Below, piece after piece: positions 18,565-27,483 of a stretch of DNA of 64,000 bases (position 1 is the first letter of the stretch; every line of letters begins with the position of its first letter). The DNA lies in contig JAGAAO010000017.1 in assembly GCA_017615275.1 (NCBI GenBank), positions 1 through 64,000 on the forward strand, given 5' to 3'. The DNA comes from Butyrivibrio sp. (lineage in GTDB: Bacteria > Bacillota > Clostridia > Lachnospirales > Lachnospiraceae). The translations under genes were made by a program, and so were the position numbers. A model generated the notes under the pieces. The model was not told the DNA's origin, searched no databases, and worked only from the letters and a program-made list of their open reading frames with translations.

Positions 18565-19768
18565 GTATACTGTCACACAAGTTAATGCCTATATAAAGAA
18601 CATGTTTACTCAGGATTTCCTTTTGAAGTCGCTAACGGTAAAAGGGGAAGTAAGTAATTGCAGGTATCACTCATCCGGGCATATTTATTTTACGTTGAAG
18701 GACTCGGGTGGAGCTATATCTTGTGTGATGTTTCGCGGAGACAGAGACAGGGGCGGACTCAAATTTCAGATGAAAGAGGGTCAGCAGGTCAAAGTATCCG
18801 GAACAGTCGATGTATACGAAAGAGACGGTAAATATCAGCTCTACGCCAGACAGATCGAACTTGACGGCGAAGGAGCTCTATTCGAAAAATTTGAAGAGTT
18901 AAAAAAAAGATTGGCGGAATCGGGGATGTTTGCGGAAGAGTACAAACAGCCCATTCCGTCATATATAAAAACTCTTGGCGTAGTTACTGCTTCGACAGGA
19001 GCAGCAGTGCGGGATATTATCAATGTTGCCACCCGCAGAAATCCACATATTCAAATTATTCTTTATCCTGCCATTGTACAGGGAGATCAGGCTGCCGAGA
19101 GCATAGTCAGAGGAATTGAGACTTTATCAGAAATGCAGACTGATGTTATCATCGTCGGACGTGGCGGAGGTTCTATAGAAGATTTATGGGCATTTAACGA
19201 AGAAATTGTAGCGGAAGCTATATTTAATTGCCCTGTTCCAATCATTTCAGCAGTCGGACATGAAACAGATACAACAATAGCCGATTATGTAGCTGACAGA
19301 AGAGCGCCCACGCCTTCAGCTGCGGCGGAGATCGCAGTCTTTGAGTACAGACGGTTTGTGCAGGATCTGGAAGATTATTCATATACTCTGCAAAAGAGCA
19401 TGAACAGAGTACTGAGTACGCTCAAGTTAAAAGAGGCGAAGTATGCGGATAACCTAAGGCACCTAAGCCCCATGGGAAGGATCAAGGAGAAGCTCCTTAG
19501 AATGGATAAGCTTCAGGATGCGCTGGGAGCACTGATGGACAGGAAGATAGCGGAAGCCAGAAACAGATTTACGGTGGATATCGAGAGGCTAAAGGGTTTA
19601 TCTCCGCTTGACAGGCTTATGGGAGGATATTCCTATGTATCGGATACAGACGGTAAGAATGTCCGAAGCATTAAACAGGTACAAAAAGGCGACGAGTTGT
19701 CGGTATACGTAACAGACGGTGTTATAAAAGCTGCTGTCACGGAGACTTCGTCAATAGACAGGAATTAG
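18554..19768 (+). CDS. xseA: Exodeoxyribonuclease VII large subunit
   Basis: XseA with XseB forms exonuclease VII, which degrades single-stranded DNA. The 404-residue protein begins with an OB-fold ([34 protein letters not shown]) and has the catalytic-domain motifs [29 protein letters not shown] and [28 protein letters not shown]. The start must be TTG at 18554, inside nusB, because no in-frame ATG or GTG precedes the conserved N-terminus. Coupled translation with nusB is likely. Confidence 0.94.
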   Translation: MRSEYTVTQVNAYIKNMFTQDFLLKSLTVKGEVSNCRYHSSGHIYFTLKDSGGAISCVMFRGDRDRGGLKFQMKEGQQVKVSGTVDVYERDGKYQLYARQIELDGEGALFEKFEELKKRLAESGMFAEEYKQPIPSYIKTLGVVTASTGAAVRDIINVATRRNPHIQIILYPAIVQGDQAAESIVRGIETLSEMQTDVIIVGRGGGSIEDLWAFNEEIVAEAIFNCPVPIISAVGHETDTTIADYVADRRAPTPSAAAEIAVFEYRRFVQDLEDYSYTLQKSMNRVLSTLKLKEAKYADNLRHLSPMGRIKEKLLRMDKLQDALGALMDRKIAEARNRFTVDIERLKGLSPLDRLMGGYSYVSDTDGKNVRSIKQVQKGDELSVYVTDGVIKAAVTETSSIDRN

Positions 19769-19787
19769 GCAAGAAGTGGGAGAAAAT

Positions 19788-20012
19788 ATGGCGACCAGGA
19801 AACAGGAAAACAACATTACGGTTGAAGAAGCTTTTTCAAAGATAGAAGAAAAGATACAGGCTCTTGAAAAAGAGGACATATCTCTTGATGATTCTTTTAA
19901 GGAATATCAGGAGGGAATGGCACTTTTGAAACAGTGCCATGAAATGATAGAGAACGTTGAAAAGAAAGTTCAAAAAATTGCAATGGATGGCAGTCTGGAG
20001 GATTTTGAATAA
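19788..20012 (+). CDS. xseB: Exodeoxyribonuclease VII small subunit
   Basis: This 74-residue coiled-coil subunit of exonuclease VII shows the family pattern (VEEAFSKIEEKIQALEKEDISLDDSFKEY, EGMALLKQC). The ATG at 19788 is preceded by GGGAG; a GTG at 19776 is also in frame but less likely. Its stop is immediately followed by the ispA start. Confidence 0.92.
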   Translation: MATRKQENNITVEEAFSKIEEKIQALEKEDISLDDSFKEYQEGMALLKQCHEMIENVEKKVQKIAMDGSLEDFE

Positions 20013-20957
20013 ATGTCAGGAAGCGAAATAGGAGCTGAGCTTTCAAAGAGAGCTGAGCATGCGGAAGATATACTGAAAACCTTTCTTCCCAAGGAAGAGG
20101 GATACGCCAAGAGAGTCATAGAGGCTATGAATTACAGTCTTTTGGCGGGCGGAAAGAGATTAAGACCTGTTATGATGCTTGAATCATACAAGATATTTGC
20201 AGGTGAGGATGCGGATGAGTCGGTGGTTGCTCCTTTTATGGCGGCTATGGAGATGATCCACACCTATTCTCTGGTACATGACGATCTTCCTGCGATGGAC
20301 AATGACGAGTACAGAAGAGGAAGAAAGACCACACACGCCGTGTATGGTGCAGGAATGGCAACACTTGCGGGAGACGCTCTTTTAAATTATGCTTTTGAAA
20401 CGGCTATAAAGGGCGCGGTTACCGGAAAGAAGCTTTCTTCCTATGACGGAGATACAGACAACAGATATTTTGCGGCACTGAAGGTTTTGTCCGAAAAGGC
20501 CGGAATATACGGCATGGTAGGCGGCCAGTGTGCCGATATCATGGCTGAAAATTCAACAGATGTTCCAAAAGATGAGATGAGTGATATACTTTCATATATA
20601 GACGAAAATAAGACAGCTGCTCTTATAGAAAGTAGTCTAATGATCGGAGCAATCCTCGGAGGAGCTTCGAAGAGCGCTGTTGATGCGATGGAGAAAGCGG
20701 GAAGCGGAGTCGGTATTGCATTCCAGATTCAGGATGATATTCTCGATATAGTCGGAGATCAGGAGGAAATAGGGAAGCCTGTAGGATCCGATGAGAAGAA
20801 TAACAAGAGCACCTATGTCAGTCTTAACGGAATGGAGGCAGCGACTTTGAAGGTAAAAGAGCTTTCAGAGAGCGCAAAAGAAATTTTAAAGGAACTTGGA
20901 GTTGTAGATTCTTTTTTAGGAGATCTCTTTGAGTATCTGATCTACAGAAGGAAATGA
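20013..20957 (+). CDS. ispA: Farnesyl/geranyl diphosphate synthase (polyprenyl synthetase)
   Basis: The enzyme condenses isopentenyl diphosphate with allylic diphosphates to make farnesyl diphosphate. The 314 residues have GGKRLRP, the first Asp-rich motif HDDLPAMDND (about 89-98) followed by RRGRKTTH, and the second FQIQDDILD (about 239-247). The two residues between the Asp pairs (LPAM) match bacterial farnesyl diphosphate synthases. Start and preceding stop are directly adjacent, and dxs follows one base after. Confidence 0.93.
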   Translation: MSGSEIGAELSKRAEHAEDILKTFLPKEEGYAKRVIEAMNYSLLAGGKRLRPVMMLESYKIFAGEDADESVVAPFMAAMEMIHTYSLVHDDLPAMDNDEYRRGRKTTHAVYGAGMATLAGDALLNYAFETAIKGAVTGKKLSSYDGDTDNRYFAALKVLSEKAGIYGMVGGQCADIMAENSTDVPKDEMSDILSYIDENKTAALIESSLMIGAILGGASKSAVDAMEKAGSGVGIAFQIQDDILDIVGDQEEIGKPVGSDEKNNKSTYVSLNGMEAATLKVKELSESAKEILKELGVVDSFLGDLFEYLIYRRK

Positions 20958-20958
20958 T

Positions 20959-22809
20959 ATGTTACTTGATCTTATAAATAAAACCGGTGATATTAAGAAA
21001 ATACCTCAGCAGAAGTATCAGGAACTTGCGGCTGAGATTCGCGAATTTTTAATCGAAAAAATTTCAAATACAGGTGGACACCTTGCTTCAAACCTTGGAG
21101 CGGTCGAGCTTACAATGGCTCTTCACCTGGCACTTGATCTTCCACAGGATAAGATTATCTGGGATGTGGGACATCAGGCATATACCCATAAGATCCTGAC
21201 GGGTAGAAAGGATAAGTTCGATTCACTCAGACAGTTTGGCGGACTTAGCGGATTCCCAAAAAGATGTGAGAGCGATGCTGACTGTTTTGACACAGGACAC
21301 AGCTCTACTTCAATTTCTGCGGGACTAGGTATGGTCAAGGCAAGAGACCTCATGGGGGAGAACTATACCGTTGTTTCGGTTATAGGTGACGGTTCCCTTA
21401 CGGGCGGACTTGCATACGAAGCGCTCAATAACGCTTCAAAGCTTGAGACCAATTTTATTATTATTTTGAATGACAATGAGATGTCTATTTCCGAGAGCGT
21501 AGGAGGTATGAAGAAATACTTAAACAGCGTTCGTACAGCGGAAGGATATCTTAATATCAAAGAGGATGTGTATGCTCAGCTAAGAAGCAATCACAAGGTC
21601 GTAAACGGAATCAGAAGGGCTAAGAACAGTTTCAAACAGCTCTTTGTGCCGGGAATGGTATTTGAGAACCTTGGTATTACGTACCTTGGTCCTGTTGACG
21701 GTCACGATGTGGCAAGCCTTGAGCACATGATAAAAGAGGCTAAGAAGGTCAAAAAGGCAGTAATGATCCATGTAATGACCAAGAAGGGTAAGGGATATGA
21801 ACCTGCTGAAAGGCATCCCGCAAGATTCCACGGAACAGAGCCCTTTGTCATTGAGAACGGATTACCCAAGAATCCCAGAACAACAGCCAATTATCAGGAT
21901 ATTTTCAGTACCGTTATGTGTAAGCTCGGTGCAAGAAACGATAAGGTTGTTGCTATAACCGCTGCAATGGCGGACGGAACGGGACTTAAGAGATTCAGAA
22001 ATATTTATCCCGACAGATTTATAGATGCGGGAATCGCAGAGGAACATGCTGTTACATTTGCAGCAGGTATGGCTGCGGGCGGATACAAACCCGTATTTGC
22101 GGTTTATTCGTCATTCCTTCAAAGAGCATACGATCAGATACTTGAGGATGTGTGCCTTCAGAAGCTCCCTGTGGTATTTGCCATAGACAGAGCGGGACTT
22201 GTGGGAAGCGACGGAGAAACTCATCAGGGAATTTTTGATGTTTCATTCCTGTCACCTATGCCAAACATGCACATTCTGGCGCCCAAGAATAAGTGGGAGC
22301 TTTCTGATATGCTTAAATTTGCTGTGGACTTTGATATGCCCATAGCTGTCAGATATCCAAGGGGCAATGCTTATGCGGGATTGCAGGAGTTCAGGTCTCC
22401 TATAGAACTTGGAAAGTGCGAACCTCTCTATGAGGAGAAAGATATCTGTCTTCTTGCTGTGGGAACAATGGTCAAGATAGGAGAAGAAGTGCGCAAGATC
22501 CTTAAAGAGAAGGGACTTAAGTGCAGTCTTGTAAACGCGCGCTTTATTAAGCCTATCGATACGGAGTATCTCAAGACTGCCGCTGAGAAACACAAGCTCT
22601 TTGTAACAATGGAAGAGAATGTGCTTACAGGCGGATACGGAGAAAAGGTCAGAGAATACGTTGACGTTAACAGAATAGATGTCGGCGTGCTCAATATAGC
22701 GATTCCGGATAAGTTCGTAACACACGGAAGCGTAGATCAGCTTAGATGCGAGCTTGGAATAGATGCCAAGTCAGTCGCTGACAGAATTATAGATGAATTG
22801 CAAAGGTAA
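20959..22809 (+). CDS. dxs: 1-deoxy-D-xylulose-5-phosphate synthase
   Basis: Dxs is the thiamine-diphosphate enzyme that starts the MEP isoprenoid pathway from pyruvate and glyceraldehyde 3-phosphate. The protein is 616 residues. Visible motifs are WDVGHQAYTHKILTGR, the ThDP-binding GDGSLTGGLAYEALNNA, DGHD, and the transketolase-type IAEEHAVTFAAGMA with DRAGLVGSDGETHQG. It lies in the ispA-dxs-tlyA order common in Clostridia, so isoprenoid supply and the neighbouring genes are probably co-transcribed. Confidence 0.96.
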   Translation: MLLDLINKTGDIKKIPQQKYQELAAEIREFLIEKISNTGGHLASNLGAVELTMALHLALDLPQDKIIWDVGHQAYTHKILTGRKDKFDSLRQFGGLSGFPKRCESDADCFDTGHSSTSISAGLGMVKARDLMGENYTVVSVIGDGSLTGGLAYEALNNASKLETNFIIILNDNEMSISESVGGMKKYLNSVRTAEGYLNIKEDVYAQLRSNHKVVNGIRRAKNSFKQLFVPGMVFENLGITYLGPVDGHDVASLEHMIKEAKKVKKAVMIHVMTKKGKGYEPAERHPARFHGTEPFVIENGLPKNPRTTANYQDIFSTVMCKLGARNDKVVAITAAMADGTGLKRFRNIYPDRFIDAGIAEEHAVTFAAGMAAGGYKPVFAVYSSFLQRAYDQILEDVCLQKLPVVFAIDRAGLVGSDGETHQGIFDVSFLSPMPNMHILAPKNKWELSDMLKFAVDFDMPIAVRYPRGNAYAGLQEFRSPIELGKCEPLYEEKDICLLAVGTMVKIGEEVRKILKEKGLKCSLVNARFIKPIDTEYLKTAAEKHKLFVTMEENVLTGGYGEKVREYVDVNRIDVGVLNIAIPDKFVTHGSVDQLRCELGIDAKSVADRIIDELQR

Positions 22810-22815
22810 CACAGT

Positions 22816-23715
22816 ATGGCAAAAGAAAAGGAAAGACTGGATGTCCTTCTTGTAAACAGAGGACTTGCCGTTTCCAGAGAAAAAGCAAAGACACTCATAA
22901 TGGCAGGTGACGTTTTTGTAAACGGACAGAGGGAAGACAAGCCCGGAACAACGTTTGAAGAGAGCAAGATAAAGACTCTCGAAGTAAAGGGAGACACACT
23001 TCCATATGTGAGCAGAGGCGGTCTTAAGCTTGAGAAGGCGGTCAATAATTTCGGTTTTTCTCTTGATAAAAAGATATGCATGGATATCGGTGCTTCCACC
23101 GGAGGTTTTACCGATTGTATGCTTCAGAACGGGGCATCTAAGGTATATTCGGTTGATGTCGGACACGGACAGCTCGATTGGAAGCTTAGAAGCGACGACA
23201 GAGTCGTTTGCATGGAAAAGACTAATTTCAGGTATATGGTGAGAGACGATATAGAGGACGATCTTGATTTTGCATCCTGCGATGTTTCTTTTATCTCACT
23301 TACAAAGATATTGCTCCCCGCAAGAAAGCTTCTTAAGGCGGGCGGAGAGATGGTATGCCTTATAAAGCCGCAGTTCGAGGCTGGCAAGGACAAGGTAGGG
23401 AAAAAGGGCGTCGTAAGAGAGCCTAAGGTGCATGAAGAAGTAGTTCACAGAATCACTGACTTCGTGGATATAGCAGGGTTTGAAGTGCTTCATCTTGATT
23501 TTTCACCTATCAAGGGACCTGAAGGCAATATCGAATATTTGATCCACATAAGAAAGAACCCCGAAGCCGATGAGAGAGTTTTGGAACTTACAGAGGCAGA
23601 GGGTGAAAAAATCCTTAAAGAGACGGAAGAGAGGGGAGATGGATTCTCACATACTCCCGAGATGGAAAAACTTATTTCCGAGACAGTAATGAGGGCACAC
23701 GGTAAACTTGACTAA
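22816..23715 (+). CDS. tlyA: TlyA family rRNA (cytidine-2'-O)-methyltransferase
   Basis: The 299-residue protein has an N-terminal S4 RNA-binding domain (LDVLLVNRGLAVSREKAKTL) and an FtsJ-like SAM domain (DIGASTGGFTDCMLQNGA, SVDVGHGQLDWKL, IKPQFEAG). Known TlyA enzymes methylate 16S and 23S rRNA and affect capreomycin sensitivity; some relatives are called hemolysin A. It sits between dxs and nadK as usual. Confidence 0.9.
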   Translation: MAKEKERLDVLLVNRGLAVSREKAKTLIMAGDVFVNGQREDKPGTTFEESKIKTLEVKGDTLPYVSRGGLKLEKAVNNFGFSLDKKICMDIGASTGGFTDCMLQNGASKVYSVDVGHGQLDWKLRSDDRVVCMEKTNFRYMVRDDIEDDLDFASCDVSFISLTKILLPARKLLKAGGEMVCLIKPQFEAGKDKVGKKGVVREPKVHEEVVHRITDFVDIAGFEVLHLDFSPIKGPEGNIEYLIHIRKNPEADERVLELTEAEGEKILKETEERGDGFSHTPEMEKLISETVMRAHGKLD

Positions 23716-23735
23716 GTGCCGCGGTAGGAGAAAAT

Positions 23736-24587
23736 ATGGAGCGGTTTTGTATTGTTACCAACAAAAGCAAAGACATAAACCTTGAAGTAACGGGGCATAT
23801 CGTCGATTATCTTCAAAAACACGGGAAATCCTGTGTGATTGCCGATACCGCTATCGGACTTTCCAAAGAGTCCAACGCCATCGGAAGAGAGTTTATGACC
23901 AACATTCCCGAGGATACGGACTGCTGTATTGTCCTAGGCGGCGACGGAACGATGCTTCAGGCGGCGAGGAGCGTTGCATTTCAGGATATACCGCTTCTTG
24001 GTGTCAATCTCGGCACTTTGGGATATCTTGCTGTAGTAGAAAAGAGTGGTATCGATGATGCCATGACAAGACTGTTGTCCGGTGATTATTATATTGAGGA
24101 CAGGATGATGCTTCGCGGTGTCATCGGAGACAAGAAGGATTATGCTCTGAATGATATAGTAATAAGCAGGGCTTCCGAAATACAGGCAATAAATTATAAT
24201 ATATATGTAAATGATCTTTTGCTCTACAGTTATCATGCGGACGGAATAATTGTGGCGACGCCTACGGGCTCGACAGGCTACAATATGTCGGCGGGAGGTC
24301 CTATTGTAGAGCCTTCAGCCAATATGATACTATTAACACCGATATGTCCGCACACACTCAATTCGAGAAGTGTGGTGCTTTCCGCGGATGCAAGGATCGT
24401 CGTGGAACTTCTTCCCGGACGGGACAATCGCATGCCTACGGTGGCCGCTGCATATGACGGAAGCGGTGTATTGGAGCTGAAAGCGGGGGACAGAATGGAA
24501 ATCCACAGATCCAAGAAAACTACTAAGATCATTAAGTTCAACCGAGTAAGCTTTCTCGAGATTCTGGGAAAGAAATTCAGCATGTAA
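23736..24587 (+). CDS. nadK: NAD kinase
   Basis: NadK phosphorylates NAD to NADP. The 283 residues include the diagnostic GGDGTMLQAAR (from residue 68), GVNLGTLGYLA, the ATPTGSTGYNMSAGGP loop and TPICPHTLNSRSVVL. A GGAG site precedes the ATG. The 53-base gap to argR is purine-rich and shows no terminator. Confidence 0.94.
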   Translation: MERFCIVTNKSKDINLEVTGHIVDYLQKHGKSCVIADTAIGLSKESNAIGREFMTNIPEDTDCCIVLGGDGTMLQAARSVAFQDIPLLGVNLGTLGYLAVVEKSGIDDAMTRLLSGDYYIEDRMMLRGVIGDKKDYALNDIVISRASEIQAINYNIYVNDLLLYSYHADGIIVATPTGSTGYNMSAGGPIVEPSANMILLTPICPHTLNSRSVVLSADARIVVELLPGRDNRMPTVAAAYDGSGVLELKAGDRMEIHRSKKTTKIIKFNRVSFLEILGKKFSM

Positions 24588-24640
24588 AAGAAAAAATATA
24601 AAAGAAAAGAAAAAGATGTTGGGGGAAAGGAAATCTGACA

Positions 24641-25093
24641 ATGAAAAAGAACAGATTGGATAAGATTATTGAGGTAATTGCCACTAATGAGGTTGAGACG
24701 CAGGATCAGCTTGTAGCACTTTTGAACAAAGAGGGATATAAGGTGACTCAGGCAACTGTCTCAAGGGATATCAGAAAACTTAAGCTTACAAAGCAGGTAA
24801 ATGCCGACGGCGTATCCAAGTACGTGTACAGCACTGTCAGTCCCGAATTGATGCAAAGTAAATATGTGAGCGTTCTGAAAGCGGGATTTGTAAGCATGGA
24901 TGTTGCGCAGAATCTCCTTGTCATAAAGACTGTTTCAGGTATGGCAATGGCGCTTGCTACAGCGATTGATTCGCTTGAATTTAAAGAGATTGTTGGGTGC
25001 ATTGCGGGCGATGACACTATCATGATCGCCATTAAGAGCAATGAAGAAGCCGAGAAAGTAATGAATCAGCTTCGCAAAATGATGCAGCAGTAA
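24641..25093 (+). CDS. argR: Arginine repressor ArgR/AhrC
   Basis: ArgR senses arginine and controls arginine biosynthesis and catabolism genes. The 150-residue protein has the winged-helix DNA-binding domain (about 1-70, with TQATVSRDIRKLKL) and the C-terminal oligomerisation/arginine-binding domain (GCIAGDDTIMIAIKS). The nadK-argR-recN order is typical of Firmicutes. GGGGGAAAGG lies upstream of the start. Confidence 0.93.
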   Translation: MKKNRLDKIIEVIATNEVETQDQLVALLNKEGYKVTQATVSRDIRKLKLTKQVNADGVSKYVYSTVSPELMQSKYVSVLKAGFVSMDVAQNLLVIKTVSGMAMALATAIDSLEFKEIVGCIAGDDTIMIAIKSNEEAEKVMNQLRKMMQQ

Positions 25094-25109
25094 AACAGAG
25101 TGGGGAAAT

Positions 25110-26819
25110 ATGTTATATAGCTTACACGTAAAAAATCTGGCCCTCATCAAAGAGCAGGAGATCGAATTCTCCAAGGGCCTTAATATTTTGACCGGAGAAA
25201 CAGGTGCAGGTAAGTCTGTTGTAATAGGTTCTGTTAATCTTGCTCTTGGGGCAAAGGCAGATCCTTCACTTATAAGAACGGGTGAAGAATACGCACTTGT
25301 TGAGCTTGTCTTTGGCATAGAGAATGATCTTCAAAGAAAACTTCTTGAGGAACTCGAGATTCCTGTAGAGGAGGACGGTACCCTCGTTATTCAGAGAAAG
25401 ATAATGCAGGGAAGAAGCACCTCCAAAGTGTCGGGAGAGACGGTTACAGCCAAACAGCTCAAAGATATCTCAAACATTCTTATAAACATCCACGGACAAA
25501 ACGATCATCAGGAACTCCTTCACAAGAAAAAGCATATGGATATTCTGGACAATTACTGCATGGAAGATCTGAAAGACCTTTTTGATCTCCTATCGGATAG
25601 TTATGCCGAAATGAAAGATCTTGAGAAGAAGCTTGCAGAGACTGATATCGATGAGAATACAAGACTTCGTGAGACTGAACTTCTTGAGTATGAGGTAAAA
25701 GAAATATCGGATGCAAATCCCGTTGTTGGCGAGGATGAGCAGCTTGAGAGTGTTTACAGAAAGATGGTAAATGCAAGGAAAATCTCCGAAGCCACAGGCG
25801 CGGTTCTAAATCTCACAGGTTCGGGTGAGATGGAAGAGAGCGCATCGGATATGCTTGGAAGAGCGGTCAGAGAACTTACATCCGTTGTTTCGTATGACAG
25901 TGAGCTTGAGGGACTTTTATCCCAGCTTTCGGATGTGGAGAATCTTTTGACCGATTTTAATCATGGACTTTCGAATTATGCAGACAGTCTTGAGTTTGAT
26001 GATGAAGAGTTCAGGACTACGGAAGACAGGCTTAATACTCTCAATCATCTCAAGGATAAATACGGCGGAAGTATAGAACAGGTACTTATGTCTCTTGAGG
26101 AAAAAGAGGAGAGGCTTAAGACCATATTGGACCTTGATGCCCACAGAGATAAGCTAAGGAAAGACTACGAAGAAAGCTGCGTAAGGGTTAAGGATATATG
26201 TGAAAAGATATCCAAAGTAAGAAGAGCAGGTGCTCTAAGCCTTCAGGAGAAGCTCAAGGACGCACTTATTGATCTGAATTTCTTGGATGTAAAATTTGAA
26301 ATAGACATTGAGAGCAGCGATGATAAGATATCAGCAAAGGGTTATGACGAAGCGCAGTTTATGATATCGACAAACCCCGGAGAAGCGTTAAGACCGCTTG
26401 ATCAGATAGCGAGCGGAGGAGAACTTTCACGTATCATGCTTGCTCTTAAGACTGTGGTTGCAGACAGAGATGATATCAGTACTTTGATATTCGACGAGAT
26501 AGATGCGGGAATAAGCGGAAGAACCGCCTGGAAAGTGTCACAGAAGCTCGGAGAACTTGCAGAGAATCACCAGATAATCTGCATTACGCATCTTCCTCAG
26601 ATCGCTGCAATGGCAGATACGCATTATATGATCGAGAAGGGACTTGACGGCGGAAGAACCGTGACGTCGATCTATGCTCTTTCAGAGAAACTTTCGGAGA
26701 AGGAACTTGGAAGACTTCTCGGCGGTGATGAACTCACTGAGGCTACGCTTTTAAATGCGCGTGAAATGAAGCAGATGGCTCTTGAAAAGAAGAGTCATAT
26801 CAAAGACATGAGGAAATAA
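25110..26819 (+). CDS. recN: DNA repair protein RecN
   Basis: RecN is an SMC-like ATPase acting at DNA double-strand breaks. The 569 residues include Walker A GETGAGKSVVIGS near the N-terminus, a long coiled-coil middle (about 150-370), the ABC signature ASGGELSRIMLALK, and Walker B TLIFDEIDAGISG. It begins 16 bases after argR, and the next gene starts 2 bases after its stop. Confidence 0.95.
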   Translation: MLYSLHVKNLALIKEQEIEFSKGLNILTGETGAGKSVVIGSVNLALGAKADPSLIRTGEEYALVELVFGIENDLQRKLLEELEIPVEEDGTLVIQRKIMQGRSTSKVSGETVTAKQLKDISNILINIHGQNDHQELLHKKKHMDILDNYCMEDLKDLFDLLSDSYAEMKDLEKKLAETDIDENTRLRETELLEYEVKEISDANPVVGEDEQLESVYRKMVNARKISEATGAVLNLTGSGEMEESASDMLGRAVRELTSVVSYDSELEGLLSQLSDVENLLTDFNHGLSNYADSLEFDDEEFRTTEDRLNTLNHLKDKYGGSIEQVLMSLEEKEERLKTILDLDAHRDKLRKDYEESCVRVKDICEKISKVRRAGALSLQEKLKDALIDLNFLDVKFEIDIESSDDKISAKGYDEAQFMISTNPGEALRPLDQIASGGELSRIMLALKTVVADRDDISTLIFDEIDAGISGRTAWKVSQKLGELAENHQIICITHLPQIAAMADTHYMIEKGLDGGRTVTSIYALSEKLSEKELGRLLGGDELTEATLLNAREMKQMALEKKSHIKDMRK

Positions 26820-26821
26820 TA

Positions 26822-27469
26822 ATGACTATCGACAATGATGATCTTATGAACAGCGTGATAGCGTCACTTGGGCGGATAGATGCGATCAAACTTGATGACA
26901 TACCAAATATCGACCTTTACATGGATCAGCTCACTACATTTATGGATGAGCGCCTTAAGAAGTCGACGCGTCACCCGGATACGGATAAGATTCTGACTAA
27001 GACAATGATAAATAACTATGCCAAGAACGATCTTTTGCCTCCTCCCGTAAGGAAGAAGTATTCAAAAGACCACATTATCTTGCTTATATTTATCTATTAT
27101 CTCAAAAACATACTCTCAATAAGTGATATTCAGGCGCTGCTTCAGCCGCTTAAGGACAGGTTCCACATAAGCGACGACGAGCTCAATCTGAGCAAGATAT
27201 ATGAGAGTTCATACAAACTTCAGGCAGATGAACTTGAGCCTCTTATAGAGGATCTTAAGGAGAAATACGCCAAGTCTTTTGAGACGTTTGATGATTCGAA
27301 CCTTTCCGAAGAAGATAAGAAGAGAATGCAGATGTTTTCTTTTATACTTCTTCTTTCATACGATGTTTATGTCAAAAAGCTCCTTATCGAGAAGATAATA
27401 GACAATACCATGTCTGCAGATAAGGCTGTCGCCAAGGAAAAGGGCGGTAAGGAAAAGAAAAAGAAGTAA
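26822..27469 (+). CDS. DUF1836 domain protein
   Basis: The 215-residue protein resembles the DUF1836 family: a short N-terminal helix pair, then a MerR-like helix-turn-helix candidate (LTKTMINNYAKNDLLPPPVRKKYSKDH in segments around 60-85) and a hydrophobic segment (IILLIFIYYLK). A Lys-rich tail ends it. Family members are predicted DNA-binding proteins of unknown target. It lies 2 bases after recN and 14 bases before pcrA, so it is probably co-transcribed. Confidence 0.75.
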   Translation: MTIDNDDLMNSVIASLGRIDAIKLDDIPNIDLYMDQLTTFMDERLKKSTRHPDTDKILTKTMINNYAKNDLLPPPVRKKYSKDHIILLIFIYYLKNILSISDIQALLQPLKDRFHISDDELNLSKIYESSYKLQADELEPLIEDLKEKYAKSFETFDDSNLSEEDKKRMQMFSFILLLSYDVYVKKLLIEKIIDNTMSADKAVAKEKGGKEKKKK

Positions 27470-27483
27470 GGATTTATTTATAG